A DNA stretch of 64,000 bases from Azolla caroliniana. Lineage: Eukaryota > Polypodiophyta. Shown piece by piece: positions 19,406 to 30,222 of the stretch. Position 1 is the first letter of the stretch, and each line of letters begins with the position of its first letter. The stretch is from the NCBI GenBank assembly GCA_043228905.1, contig JBHGNT010000010.1:3162001-3226000 (forward strand), read 5' to 3'. Made by a program: the position numbers and the translations under genes. The notes below the pieces were generated by a model. That model ran no database searches. It was not told the origin of the DNA and worked only from the letters and a program-made list of their open reading frames with translations.

Positions 19406-19960
19406 TGTCGTGAAGAAAACCGTCCACAAGCGGAATCGGTGTACCGGAGCGTAGAAACCGACTCTTCATGCACGTGCGCCTCAAGTTGTACATAGGAGAT
19501 CCTAGGTAGATTCGGTAGGTAGGGAGTAAGGGGGAAACGGCTCCTTCCTTGCCTATAAAAGGAGGGAGACGAGGAGAGTAAGGGGATCGCGGAGAGTCGA
19601 GGACGAAGTGCTGTCGGTTTGCGTGCGAAGGCTTCTCTCTCTCTCTCTCTTTCTGGTTGCAAACACCATAGCTTCCTTCTGTGCAGGTTTTGGGAGGCCC
19701 GCGCTGCTCTGAGGAACGCCCGAGTGCTTCCGGCAGCACCTCCAACCTACTCATCCCCCTCTGTGCGTTTACGAACAGGTATCGGCATCTGTTCGCCGGC
19801 CTGTTCGGTTGTAACCGACTTCGTGTTTTGTTGTCTTCGTGTTCTTGTTGTTTGTCTTGTCAATACATACATACTTTCGTGTCTTTCTGTGTCGCTGTCC
19901 CACTCGCGTCTTTGCGTCGAAGGGCCGTGTCCTTGTGAATCTACGCTCGCGCGTAGTGGG

Positions 19961-20009
<49 letters not shown>

Positions 20010-20075
20010 TACTCTTCGGTACAGGACCCCCGAGGTCTCGCCTCACTCCACGCATCCGCGAGGAATACCTCGACA
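19406..20075 (+). repeat. 5' LTR of gypsy B1
   Basis: 670 bp, including the TATA-like tataaaagg at about 19554 and a long CT microsatellite (about 19961-20010) near its end. It is followed after four bases by tggtgaacccgacgtg (20080-20095), the candidate primer-binding site for a tRNA I have not assigned. Confidence 0.9.
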
Positions 20076-20119
20076 TATTTGGTGAACCCGACGTGAAAGA
20101 GGCGGCAGAAGAGCAGAAG

Positions 20120-21541
20120 ATGAAAGGGTCGGATCTTGCAGAGGCCATGGCTTCGGCCGTGGATCGGATATTGAGCACACGCGAGGGCACCGGTGCCCTC
20201 GACAGAGCCTTTGAGGCAGTCGTCGGTACGATCGGCCGTTTCAGCGGAAAGGATGCTACGAGGTATTTGGCGTCCTACGGGGCGGAAATGCTGATGCGGG
20301 ACATTCCGGAAGAGAGGCGTCTTGCCGGGTTCCCTCGAGTGGCGATGCCGAGCATCCATGTGGAGGTGCTCGAGGTACGGGCGGAGAGCCGTACCTGGGA
20401 GGAGTTCGAAGGCCGACTCCTAGAGAAATATGGGCTGGACGACGCGCTCCGGCTTTCGAAACGGGACTTCATGGAATGGGTGGAGTCCCCCGGCAAAGGA
20501 AGAAATGCGTTGGCACTCCTCCGGGAGTTCGAAGAACGCTTTGCGCGCCTTTCGACGCTTGACCAAACTATCCTGGATACGAGCCGGGTCCTACTGTTCG
20601 TCAAGTCGGTGGACGAGCAGGACCGGGATCAAGTCGGCTCCTTGCTGGAAACTGAAGACGGGTTGATGACCGACTGGGCTGCGGTTAAGAGAGTCTGTGG
20701 CCGTTTCGACAAACGGCGAGAATGGGCTGACAACGGGGCGGCTGGTCCGGGCTCTGTTACAGCAAGGAGGCTTGAATCGGCGCCGCAAGTGCGAAGGGAA
20801 GAAACCCGGGAATGGCTCGAAACCGATCCGGCTTCGACCAGCATGGTCAATGGCTCGTCCGGAGGAGCAGCGCTAGAGGATTTGACGCGGGCGATAAAGG
20901 ATCTCCAGATCACCCGGACTCGAAGGGAAGGCGGCGAACCGGCTCGTGACCGACGGCCGGCAGCGGGGAACAGGTGCATGTGGTGCGACGAGGTCGGCCA
21001 CATTCGGAAGGACTGCGGCGATTTCGCAGAGGCGTTGAGAAACCGGGTGGTGTACCTGTGGGAAGGCCGGGTGCACGCTGGCAACACCAGGAGGGCCCTG
21101 AGCCGAAACGACGGGCGAGGAGGTATGAAGAGACTGATGGAAGAGGCAGCGGCCCGACACGTGGAGGCCATCCACTACTCGGCGTCAGCCGGTACTCAGG
21201 TCGGGGGCAGCGAGGCCCGAAAGGAGAATAAAGACGGTTTCTGGTCGGCAATGCTGGAAGGCCTCGCCGGCGCGCGGCCGAGGAAAGATGAAACGGACCG
21301 CGCTGAGAGACGGGTCCGGGAAATAACCGGGTGGAGCGATCCAGTCGAGGAGAAGACGGGCTTCGTAGAAGCCGCTTGCCGGAACTACGAGGCTCTGGTA
21401 GAAGAAAAACGAGTGGGGAAAGCCGGAGCGGCCGGGCCCTCACAACGGTACGAGACCCGATTCGGGCAACGACGGAACGATGCCGGTGGGCCCGGCCCGC
21501 AAGATAACCCCAGGAAGGGCGGGTACCGACTGGGGACATAA
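20120..21541 (+). pseudogene. Gypsy B1 Gag
   Basis: A 473-codon frame from the ATG at 20120 (MKGSDLAEAM), the first good ATG after the PBS. The upstream frame is open into the LTR but has no better start. The capsid-like region contains FSGKDATRYLASYGAEMLM and RVLLFVKSVDEQD. The nucleocapsid knuckle is CMWCDEVGHIRKDC (CX2CX4HX4C), about residue 288, and GRGGMKRLMEE follows. It ends RLGT followed by TAA. In gypsy B2 the same point reads GAG (Glu) and Gag runs on into protease, so this stop is likely a disabling change and not the natural end. Confidence 0.85.
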
Positions 21542-22246
21542 ATAGAAAGGGCTACGGACCTACGAAAGGTCCTAGAAGAACGGATCCTCGACAGCAAAGT
21601 GGAGCTGTCATTACGGGAGGTGCTAGGGATCGCCAAGAAGGAGTTCCACGACTCCATTGTAGACTTGGTGAAACGAAAGAGACTGTCGACGGAGACGGAA
21701 CCGGAAACACCGGTGGAGGTGCGGACGACGCGCATCGACGACTCGGCGCTGGAAGATGAGTGGGCGGAGAGCCACTATTCGAGGCCACACTGGGCCCGAG
21801 CGACCACGGAGACCCCGGTAAAAATCGGAGGTGTTCAGGAACCGGTGGTGGCGTTGGTGGACCATGGTTCGGAAATAAACCTAATGTCCATGGACTTCTA
21901 TAAGAAGGGAAAGTGGCCGATCAACACCAGGCACGGGTGGAAGATACGGGCGGCGACGCGCGCCACCGAGGAGCTGCACGGGGCCTGCCCGAATGTGCGA
22001 GTAAAGATCGGCGACGTCGAGGTTGACCAGCACTTCTTCGTACAGGAGACGTCCTCGCATCCGGTCATATTAGGGGAACCATACATCACGGCGGCGAGAA
22101 TGGAGACCAAGGTGCTGGACAACGGTTCGGCCTACGCGAGGGTCAAAAGCCAGGACGGGCGCCATTCAGTGCAATTTTTGACGGTGCGGCCGAACCACGA
22201 GAGAAACCGCGAGTCCCTCGGTGGCGAGAACCGGGAGGATTTTTAG
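21542..22246 (+). pseudogene. Gypsy B1 protease region
   Basis: Continues the Gag frame: KVLEERILDSKVELSLREVL, then a retropepsin-like domain with ALVDHGSEINLMSMDFYKKG and later HPVILGEPYI. The usual D-T/S-G triad is D-H-G in all three copies in this window, so it is a family trait and not damage. The first ATG is at 21599, but a Gag-Pro fusion is more likely. It ends NREDF with TAG at 22244-22246, where pol begins in the -1 frame. Confidence 0.82.
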
Positions 22247-22247
22247 A
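22237..22247 (+). promoter_or_regulatory. Candidate -1 frameshift site between pro and pol, gypsy B1
   Basis: The pro frame reads GAT TTT TAG and the pol frame reads TTT TTA GAG. The run of five T lets a Phe-tRNA on TTT re-pair perfectly one base back just before the stop. The same bases and the same stop occur in gypsy B2 (39974-39984) and B3 (minus, 48753-48763). Use as a frameshift signal is inferred. Confidence 0.5.
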
Positions 22248-25200
22248 GAGGGCTGCCAAGGCCTGGGGCCGAGACAGTCCGAACACTCGGGAAAGACCCC
22301 ACGATTGTACGATAGGCAGGAGATTTTGCTTCTCCGACAACGGAGGGTATATGATGGTCGACATCGTTGGCCGAGAAAAGACAAGGGCGGAAGAGCGACT
22401 TCGAGCGTGCGGAGTTCTCGGCCCGGACGAGGAAATCAGCGGAGCCGTGGAGGCGGTCTCCTTCGACGACACCTTAGGGATGCTGAGGACGGTTGCTAGA
22501 GAAAACCTTAACGAAGACCGGACGATACCGGTATGTTCCGAAGAGATGTACGAAGTCATCGCGAACTTCAGTTGGGGGCTCGGGTCGGATCGGACGGCCC
22601 GAGTTAGCACAAAGTACAAGACTGTGGGCCGGAAGGTAAGGCCAGTCGCGGCACCCTTACCGGAGGGCAGCGAGTCCCGGATCAGAGGGGTTGCGTCGGA
22701 CCCCAGTTTACGAGATCCGGCCTGCATAGGACACACCTTCACCAACGGGACGCTCCGGGAGCTCAAAATCGGTGGGGGCGGGTTCCTACTGCCGGCGGAG
22801 GAAGACCGGTTTCGGAGGATGCTCGGAAGGCACGGGAAAGCCTTCGCATTCTCACCGGAAGAGATCGGGTGCGTAGACCCGACAATCATGGAGCCGATGG
22901 TGATATTCACGGTACCACATGTGCCGTGGAATCTCAAGCCGATTCCGGTACCGAGAGCTCACATCCCGAAGCTGATGGAGCTATTGAGGCAGAAAGTAGA
23001 TATGGGCATTCTTGAACCGTCGAGTGCCCCATACTCGAACCGATGGTTTACCGTACCGAAGAAAAACGGAACGTTGCGCTTCATTCAAGACCTGCAGCCG
23101 GTCAACAGAGTAACCATTCGAAACGCAGGAATCGGACCGACCATAGACGAGTTTGCGGAGGCCTTTGCCGGAAGGTCGATTTACTCGGTCGGTGATCTGT
23201 ACTCAGGGTACGACCAGTTCCAACTAGCCGTGGAGGGCAGAGACATTATGACGATGCGAACTCCCCTCGGCCTAGTGCGAATGTGTACCCTGCCACAAGG
23301 AGGGACTAACTCGGTGGCTCACATGGTAAATGCAATGAACAAGGTACTGAGGGATTGCATCCCCGACATCACCATGCCGTTTCTGGACGACATCCCGATT
23401 AAGGGGTGCCCGGTGGAGGAGAAGGACGAGACAGTCAGGCCAGACGGATGCCGGCGATTCGTGGAGAAACACATCGACGACTGCGAGAAGGTGCTACAAA
23501 GGCTAGAGGATGCTAGGCTCACCTTCTCCGGGGAGAAATCGGCCTTTGGGCAATCGGAAATCCTGGTAGTCGGACACCTATGTGGGCCATATGGCCGGAA
23601 GCCGTCTCCGGCAAAGGTAGAAGCCATCTCCGCGATGAAGACCGACTGTAGCTCGGTTACGGAAGTTCGGAGGTTCCTGGGGGCATGCGCATTCTACCAC
23701 ATATGGATCCCGCATTACGCCCACGTTGCGGAGCCGCTATACGGGTTGCTGAAAAAGGGGCAAAGATTCGAGTGGCGAGACGAGCACGCGGGGTCGGTCC
23801 GGAAGCTGAAGGAAGCTCTTGCGGCAGCTCCGGCGCTCCGGAAGGCTATCTATGAGAAGGGTACCCCGGTATACATAACGGTGGATACGAGCCCGACCGG
23901 GATCGGATGGGTCGTCAACCAAGAAGACGAGGCACGGCACCCGGTTCCCGATCCGATTCGGCGCTAAGGTCCTCAGTGAGCGACAGCGAGGGTACGCCCA
24001 GGTTAAACGTGAACTCTGGGGTATCGTTTCGGCAGTAAAGGCGGACAAAGACTACCTGATCGGGACAGAAGTGATTATCGAGACGGATTGCCTACCGATT
24101 CTCGGCATGGTTTCCGGATGCGAGACACCGGACCTGGCGATGCTCAGGTGGATAGCGTACATCAAGTCCCTGGACCCAGAGATACGACACATTTCCGGAA
24201 AGGACAACGCCATGGCCGACATGCTTTCGAGGGCGAGGTTTGATGACGAGGGCGGCATGGTTTCGGAGGACGAAGAAGTCGGCGTGGACTTCTTCGAGGT
24301 GGCGTACGTGACGACCGATGGGACGAGCACTCCGGCACTTAACGACTTCGACGAGAGCAAGTACGACGGCGAGTGGGTCCAGATCGGTGGATTCTTGAGG
24401 ACAATGACACCGGATGCGTCATGGACGAAGGACGAGGCCAACCGGATCCGGAAGAAAGCTTACCGATTCTTTCTCAGGGACGGATACTTATGGAAGCACC
24501 CGAAGAAGAGGGACGGTGCTCCGCTCCGGGTGGTGGCGATGAAGGAAGAACAGGAGGAGCTGCTGACGGCCTACCACGACAGCCCTTGGGCCGGACACCG
24601 TGGAACCTGGGCCACGTTCGAGAAGATAAAGGGGAAGTACTGGTGGCTGGGACTGTACCGGGACGTGCATCGATTCGTGACAACTTGCGAGAGCTGTCAG
24701 ATGCACTCCATAGTCCGAAACCGGGACGAACTTCACGCTACGTACCCTCCGACCATCCACTTCAAATGGATGGTAGACCTGGTAACGATGCCGATAGGAG
24801 TAGGACAGATGCGGTATCTGGTCCTGGCTCGAGAAGATCTAACGAACCAGGTGGAAGGCCGGGCCCTTCAGAACAAAACGACTGTGGCCGTATGTCGGTT
24901 CCTGCTCGAGGACGTAATATGCCGGTACGGGTGCGTCGGGAAGATCGTGGCTGATCGCGGGGAGTTGGACGCCGAAGAGGCCGAGGAGCTGTTCGACCGG
25001 CTAGGAGTCAAGCTCTCGCTTACCACTGCGTACAATCCGGAGGCGAATGGAAAGGTGGAGCGCGGACACGGACCGATCGTCAAGGTGTTAGTTCGGGCAT
25101 GCGGAGGTCGAGTCGGGAACTGGCCGCGGCTATTGCCTTACGCGTTGTGGGCTGACCGGACTACGCACAGTTCGGTAACCGTATTCATGCCGGGAGAGCT

Positions 25201-25711
25201 CATGTTTGGCCAGAAGCCGATCATGCCGATCGAACGTACGGTCTCCTCATGGGCAACCGTGGACTGTAGAGACGAGATGAGCCAGGAGGAACTGTTGACG
25301 ACGCGCATATGATAGCTCGAGCGAAGACCAGAGGATGTGGAGCAGGCTGCGGAAAGGCTTCGGGAAGCAAGGATGAGGAACAAAGCCCGGTTCGACCGAA
25401 CACACCGGCTCCGACCGAAGAAGATCGAGGAAGGCGACTGGGTGCTAGTCTACGACAGCGGCCTCGACAACCAGCACCGAGCGACACGGAAGTTCGCAAG
25501 AAGGTGGTTCGGGCCTTACGTGGTACAAAGCGCCAACGACAACGGGACGTACCATCTGGCGGAACTCGACGGTACGAGAATGACGATACCGGTAGCTGGG
25601 AAGCGGATCAAGACGTTCAAGAAGCGTCACGACGACGAGCCGGATCAGGTTGACTTGGACCGCGACGACGAGCGATCCGAAACCGAGGAAGAATCGACGG
25701 GCGGGGAATGA
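22240..25711 (+). pseudogene. Gypsy B1 Pol: RT, RNase H, integrase
   Basis: From the -1 frame: a linker (RRFCFSDNGG, VDIVGREKTRAEERLRA), RT with APYSNRWFTVPKKNG, IYSVGDLYSGYDQFQLAVE and catalytic MPFLDDIPIKG, then the start of RNase H (VYITVDTSPTGIGWVV). An indel near 23930 causes a stop at 23967. The frame resumes (ETDCLPILGMVSG, SGKDNAMADMLSRA), followed by the integrase zinc region (HRGTW, CESCQMHS), core D (MVDLVTMP), D (VADRGELDAE), E (NPEANGKVERGHG) and tail (GDWVLVYDSGLDNQHRATRK). A stop at 25312 separates the last part. Integrase after RNase H fixes it as Ty3/gypsy. No chromodomain seen. Confidence 0.88.
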
Positions 25712-25784
25712 AGGCTGGACCGGTTTTCTCCGTCCCAACACAATTTGGCGCATGCCGGTGGATGCGCGGTTAGGTGGGGGCGGA

Positions 25785-26335
25785 TGTCGTAAAGAAAACC
25801 GTCCACAAGCGGAATCGTTGTACCGGAGCGTAGAAACCGACTCTTCATGCACGTGCGCCTCAAGTTGTACATAGGAGATCCTAGGTAGATTCGGTAGGTA
25901 GGGAGTAAGGGGGAAACGGCTCCTTCCTTGCCTATAAAAGGAGGGAGACGAGGAGAGTAAGGGGATCGCGGAGAGTCGAGGACGAAGTGCTGTCGGTTTG
26001 CGTGCGAAGGCTTCTCTCTCTCTCTCTTTCTGGTTGCAAACACCATAGCTTCCTTCTGTGCAGGTTTCGGGAGGCCCGCGCTGCTCTGAGGAACGCCCGA
26101 GTGCTTCCGGCAGCACCTCCAACCTACTCATCCCCCTCTGTGCGTTTACGAACAGGTATCGGCATCTGTTCGCCGGCTTGTTCGGTTGTAACCGACTTCG
26201 TGTTTTGTTGTCTTCGTGTTCTTGTTGTTTGTCTTGTCAATACATACATACTTTCGTGTCTTTCTGTGTCGCTGTCCCACTCGCGTCTTTGCGTCGAAGG
26301 GCCGTGTCCCTGTGAATCTACGCTCGCACGTAGTG

Positions 26336-26379
<44 letters not shown>

Positions 26380-26442
26380 TGTTCGGTACAGGACCCCCGA
26401 GGTCCCGCCTCACTCCACGCATCCGCGAGGAATACCTCGACA
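25785..26442 (+). repeat. 3' LTR of gypsy B1
   Basis: 658 bp, matching the 5' LTR. The purine tract taggtgggggcgga precedes it at 25771-25784. TSD acgc follows at 26443-26446. Confidence 0.9.
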
Positions 26443-26446
26443 ACGC

Positions 26447-27109
26447 ATTGTGTATGAAACATCGGGTGATGAAGGTGCAAGCATGAGAAAATCTTGCATG
26501 GTCGACGGAGATAAAGTGTTTGAGTCCGACGTGATTGAGGAGGTAGCCATGAAAAACGACATCGAGTCGGAGGTGGCTATGGACGAGTCGACGACGGATA
26601 GCCATGTCGACACTTTCTCCACGCTTGTTCCAGAGACTTCGGCGGTTGTGCCCGTGTGCCAACGTGAGACCGGAGAGACGGAAGGTGGTGACAGGAAGCC
26701 GAAGGCCCAACACAAAGAGGAAGAAGATCAAGGAAGAAAGGATATCCCCACACCTATTCTAGAGACTTCGGCGGTTGTGCACGTGCGCCAACGTGAGACC
26801 GGAGAGACGGAATGTGTCGACGGAAAAGCAGACAACCGGAAGGGTGATAAGGAAGACAAGGTAAATGAACGAAGGGATTCCTTCACACTGGTTCCGGAGA
26901 CTTCGGTAGTCGAGACCGTGTGTCGACATAAGACCGAAGATAAAGGAGGTGGCGGAGAGGAGACAATATGGCTCGAGGCGAGCATACACGGAGGGAAGGA
27001 TGTGGCCGACGAGGAGGCCAAGGATGAAGCCGCGGTTGAGTTCGATGGAGAGGCAGCATGCGGGAAGGAAGGAAGAGTCGAGAACCGGTCGAACCGGAAG
27101 ACGATCTAG
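26447..27109 (+). pseudogene. LTR-C element ORF with three internal repeats
   Basis: Continues the LTR-C frame after gypsy B1 (IVYETSGDEGASMRK) for 220 codons to TAG at 27107-27109. It contains three repeats of about 43 residues built on (L/I)xETSAVVxVxQRETGETE: VPETSAVVPVCQRETGETEG, ILETSAVVHVRQRETGETEC and VPETSVVETVCRHKTEDKGG. It is acidic and rich in E, K and D. I recognise no domain. It could be a captured host sequence or a Gag tail expanded by tandem duplication. Confidence 0.5.
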
Positions 27110-27142
27110 CCAGGATTCCGGCTCGAACGAAGGGAGATCCAC

Positions 27143-27625
27143 ATGGGAGATGATCGACCGGGACCGACCCGGCCGAAACTTGATTCGGAGGAAATCGATC
27201 GGATGATCCCGATCCAAAAGGGGGCTGACCCGGCCAGAATCAATCGGTCGAGCCCAACTCGGCAAAATGCGAATGCAGACGAAGGCCAACCGAGCCAAGA
27301 AGCGATCGGCGGAGACCGATCCGGACAAGGGCAAACCTGGCATAATCGGAGATCGACACGAACGATCCAAAACACCCAGTTGAAGATGGTGAGCGCGAGG
27401 AGTGGCCAGGAGTCCAATCGAAGGACACGCGCGGTGGACGAAGGAAGAGCAGTCGGATCGACGACATCATTCGGTAGATCTACTACAACCGATCGGGAAA
27501 GAAGGTGTGAGCACCGGATATGGTGGATTGGGTGGCTACGGTGGTTCGGTTGGAAAGATTGCGCATATTCTAAGTGGAAGACGAAGTCAGACGAGGTCGA
27601 CGAGCGTGTAGAGGAACTCGGTTGA
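27143..27625 (+). CDS. Hypothetical 160-codon frame in LTR-C element
   Basis: An open frame from ATG 27143 (MGDDRPGPTRPKLDSEEIDR) to TGA 27625, rich in R, S, G and D, with a tryptophan cluster (IWWIGWLRWFGW) near the end. It ends 76 bases before the 3' LTR, where gypsy B elements have their integrase tail. No motif recognised. It may be chance in GC-rich DNA or a genuine second ORF. Confidence 0.3.
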   Translation: MGDDRPGPTRPKLDSEEIDRMIPIQKGADPARINRSSPTRQNANADEGQPSQEAIGGDRSGQGQTWHNRRSTRTIQNTQLKMVSARSGQESNRRTRAVDEGRAVGSTTSFGRSTTTDRERRCEHRIWWIGWLRWFGWKDCAYSKWKTKSDEVDERVEELG

Positions 27626-27820
27626 TCACCGTTGCCAAAGATCTCACCTCTTCACCTTTCTCGGCACATACCGGAGGATGTGCGGGTTTGGTGGGGGTGG
27701 ATGTCGTGACGATTTTCGGCTACGGTGTGAAACCGAGTGAGACGAATAAACCAAGGATGTGCAACATTGCACATGCACTTAGAAAATAAACCTAAGGCCT
27801 AGTGGCACTTGAGTTCATAC

Positions 27821-27894
27821 AGAGGGGTGCAAGCAAGGTTTGAACCTTGCACCTCTAAGATACAAGATGATTGCCTTACCATTAGGACAACTAT
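27821..27894 (-). repeat. tRNA-derived (SINE-like) sequence in LTR-C, right copy
   Basis: Same block as 18700-18773, with A-box-like taatggtaaggc and B box ggttcaaacc on the minus strand, at the same place in the other LTR. Confidence 0.45.
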
Positions 27895-27956
27895 CATATA
27901 GTGTAGATTCTATGTATTTCCTTTTTATATTCGAATTATAGATGAAACAACCATAG

Positions 27957-28072
27957 AAAACCATGTGCACAAAACCATGGTTCTAAACCCATGGTTTGTG
28001 CATGACATAAGCAAAACCATGTGCACAAAACCATGGTTTTAGCCCATGGTTTTGTGCATGTCACAAGCATGG
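27957..28072. repeat. Tandem and inverted ccatgtgcacaaaaccatgg repeats in LTR-C
   Basis: aaaaccatgtgcacaaaacc and its inverse ggttttgtgcatg alternate twice just upstream of the TATA-like box, able to fold into one or two hairpins with 15-20-bp stems. In the truncated left LTR only the first arm remains; the junction lies here. Confidence 0.6.
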
Positions 28073-28347
28073 AAAGACCTATAAAAGCCTCTAGTTGGGC
28101 TTGTGTAAGGGGGGCTCAATATGTGATATCACCAACACCACTATCATCAATATAATTATATTTGTCTTTATCTTCTTCATATTTTTCTACTTCTCAAGTG
28201 TACAATTTTTCTTCTTCTCAAGTAAACCAATTTCATCTAATCTTACATTGATCGTCATCTCTTCGATAATTCTGCAAACATCCTCCCCGGTCCAAGACCC
28301 CGGTGGTCGCTCGAGTAGCACACGCACGCGCGGATCTTCGCGACAAC

Positions 28348-28800
28348 GCCATGTACTCGTTGTATCCGAACCGCAAAACAGGATTCTTTTGGCGGGTAGA
28401 TCGGCGTAATCTCTCATTAGCCAAAGTCGAGGCCTTCTCGGTCGACGCGGTCTTCACCTTTAAAGACCCGTCACCAGTTTCCTCGGAGTCGGACTCGCGT
28501 CGGTCTGACTTGTTCTTATCCGTGCCGGAATCCGACACCTTCTTCTTCCCTTTCTCTTTTGTGCGTAAGCCGTCTCCTCGGCTTCCTGCGTGGGGAATGC
28601 ACGGCCGAGTCTCCACTACTCGCCGGCTCTTCATCGGACTGATCGTACCGACTCAGTCGTCCAATCGGTCCACTTAAGCGGAGTGAAATCGGACTCTCTT
28701 CGCGGGTCTCAATTTCGGGCTCATCCGGAGGCATCTCGGCCTCGCTGACCTCATCGTCAGAACACGGATTGGACTCGGGGCTCAGAGTCGGGGGCTGGTA
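28348..28800 (-). pseudogene. Copia-4 acidic linker between integrase and RT
   Basis: Minus strand: charged, Ser/Glu-rich linker (DSGTDKNKSDRRESDSEETG) ending with LRRSTRQKNPVLRFGYNEYM, the conserved copia motif before RT. The frame is cut by the LTR-C element at 28347 and continues at 18580. Confidence 0.7.
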
Positions 28801-29883
28801 CTAGGACGCGGACTCGTCAAACACAACATCACGGCTAACACGCGCTTGTTTGGTGCGAGGGTTATAGCACTTATAACCCTTTTGCTCGTCCGAGTAACCG
28901 ACCAAGATGCACTTCTCGGCCTTTGCGTCCAGCTTCCTCCTTTTCTCCTTCGGTATATGCACATACGCAATGCTACCGAACACCCTCAAGTGTCGTAAGT
29001 TCGGCTTCGTTCCGAAGTATAGCTGATGTGCCCACACCTTGTCTCCGATCCGGTTCTGGATGTATACCGCGGTCCTTACCGCCTTGGCCCAATAGAACTT
29101 GGGCAAGCTCTTCTCTTCCAGCATTGCCCGTGCCGCTTCCACAATTGACCGATTCTTCCTCTCGGCCACACCGTTCTGCTCCGGCGTGTATCTACAACTG
29201 AATTCGCGGCGAATTCCCATTTGTTGTAGATAACCGTTGAATTGACCGGAAAAGTACTATTTTCCGCCATCCAACCGCAGGCACTTGATCTTTTGTCCCG
29301 TTTCCGTTTCCACGAACTCTTTGAGGTCCCGGAAACAGTTGAGGACTTCGCTCTTCCTCTCAATGAGGTAGATCCACGTGTGCCGCATGTGGTCGTCGAT
29401 GAAGGAGACGAAATATCGGCTCCCGCCAAGACTAACGTTTTGTGCCGGCCCCCACATATCGGAGTGTATAAGGTCGAGCTTGTTCCGGCTCCGATTTCGC
29501 TCGTTGGGGAAAGAAAGTCGGTGTTGCTTCCCGAGCTGGCAGGCTTCACAAATTTGTGCCTTTTGGCCACTAAATTTGGGCAATCCGAACACTACCTGTT
29601 TCGATTGCAGATCTTGAAGCCGTTGGTAGTTGACGTGGCCTATCCGCTTGTGCCACAAGTCGATGTCCGACTCGGTCTTTTGTCGCTTCGCGAACATTGC
29701 GGTGCCACCATCAGTGGAGTCGAGGATGAACATCCTCCCGTCTCTGCGCCCTTGCGCAATCACACAGCCTTCTTCCTCAATGAAGCACCCGAGGTGTGTA
29801 AACCGAACCTCCATCCCTTGGTCAATGATTTGTCCGACCGAGACCAGGTTTTTCGTGATTGTCGGAACGTGCAACACGTTCAT
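28801..29883 (-). pseudogene. Copia-4 gag-pre-integrase and integrase
   Basis: Minus strand in two frames. From 29883: NVLHVPTITKNLVSVGQI, zinc region HKRIGHVNYQRL and CEACQLGKQH, then core LDLIHSDMWGP (first D) and CLRLDGGK followed by a stop at the second catalytic block. From 29220: TPEQNGVAERKNRSIVEAAR (catalytic E), CILVGYSDEQKGYKCYNP and SRDVVFDES. The stop near 29257 inactivates it. Confidence 0.85.
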
Positions 29884-29895
29884 GAGTTTCCCTTT

Positions 29896-30111
29896 CTACC
29901 CGACATGGCTAAGGGGAACTTCTCCGACGTTCGCGATCGGATGCGGAGTGTCGTCTCCTATTGCGACTACTCCAGGTTGTATTGGTTTTTCAAGGTACGA
30001 GAACCACTCCTTATGGCTCGTCATGTGGTTTGACACACCGGAGTCTACGTACCACACCTCGTCTGATCTCGGGGTGGTCTGTTTCATTGAGTTTGCTTCG
30101 TGTCTCGTCAC
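29896..30111 (-). pseudogene. Copia-4 protease
   Basis: Minus frame with VWYVDSGVSNHMTSHKEWFS, the copia retropepsin active site (D-S-G present). The frame is shifted against integrase by a small gap at 29884-29895. Confidence 0.8.
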
Positions 30112-30222
30112 GAAGGCAGTCCCTTCTCCGACTCTCCCGGAGTCTTCGGCGTAGTGCGATTGCTGCTGATTTCCCTTATCGGTATGTCTGGAGCCGTTTC
30201 TCTCCGAATCGGCGTGCTTCTT

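Larger units (their letters stand above)
19406..26442 (+). mobile_element. Gypsy B1: full-length Ty3/gypsy element with DHG protease
   Basis: A 7.0-kb + strand element with LTRs 19406-20075 (670 bp) and 25785-26442 (658 bp). LTR ends are TGTCG...CGACA, with a 4-bp TSD acgc. Order is gag, protease, RT, RNase H, integrase. The LTRs differ at about eight bases and in a CT-repeat length. It has a stop after gag, a frameshift in RNase H and a break in the integrase tail, so it is inactive but nearly complete. Confidence 0.92.
18581..28347 (+). mobile_element. LTR-C element: non-autonomous gypsy-type retrotransposon
   Basis: A + strand element with a truncated 5' LTR (18581-18866) and a full 3' LTR (27702-28347). 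Its internal region has a partial Gag related to the gypsy B family and repeat-bearing coding DNA, but no protease, integrase or RT. LTR ends (TGTCGTGA...CGCGACA) and the purine tract before the 3' LTR closely match gypsy B, suggesting it used that family's enzymes. The shared LTR portion is almost the same in both copies. Flanks do not match (ggga left, acgc right), so the left TSD was probably lost. Gypsy B1 is nested inside. Confidence 0.75.
27702..28347 (+). repeat. 3' LTR of LTR-C element
   Basis: 646 bp, TGTCGTGACG to CGCGACA, preceded by the tract ttggtgggggtgga. It contains the tRNA-like block (27821-27894), a hairpin-prone region (27957-28072) and TATA-like ctataaaagcc at 28079. The flank acgc at 28348-28351 matches the TSD pattern of the gypsy B family. 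Confidence 0.82.

Noticed and set aside
26216-26442. 5' end of a 297-codon frame starting in the gypsy B1 3' LTR
   Set aside because: The part before 26442 is LTR with a CT repeat; the real LTR-C coding part begins after the TSD at 26447 and continues upstream at 19405.
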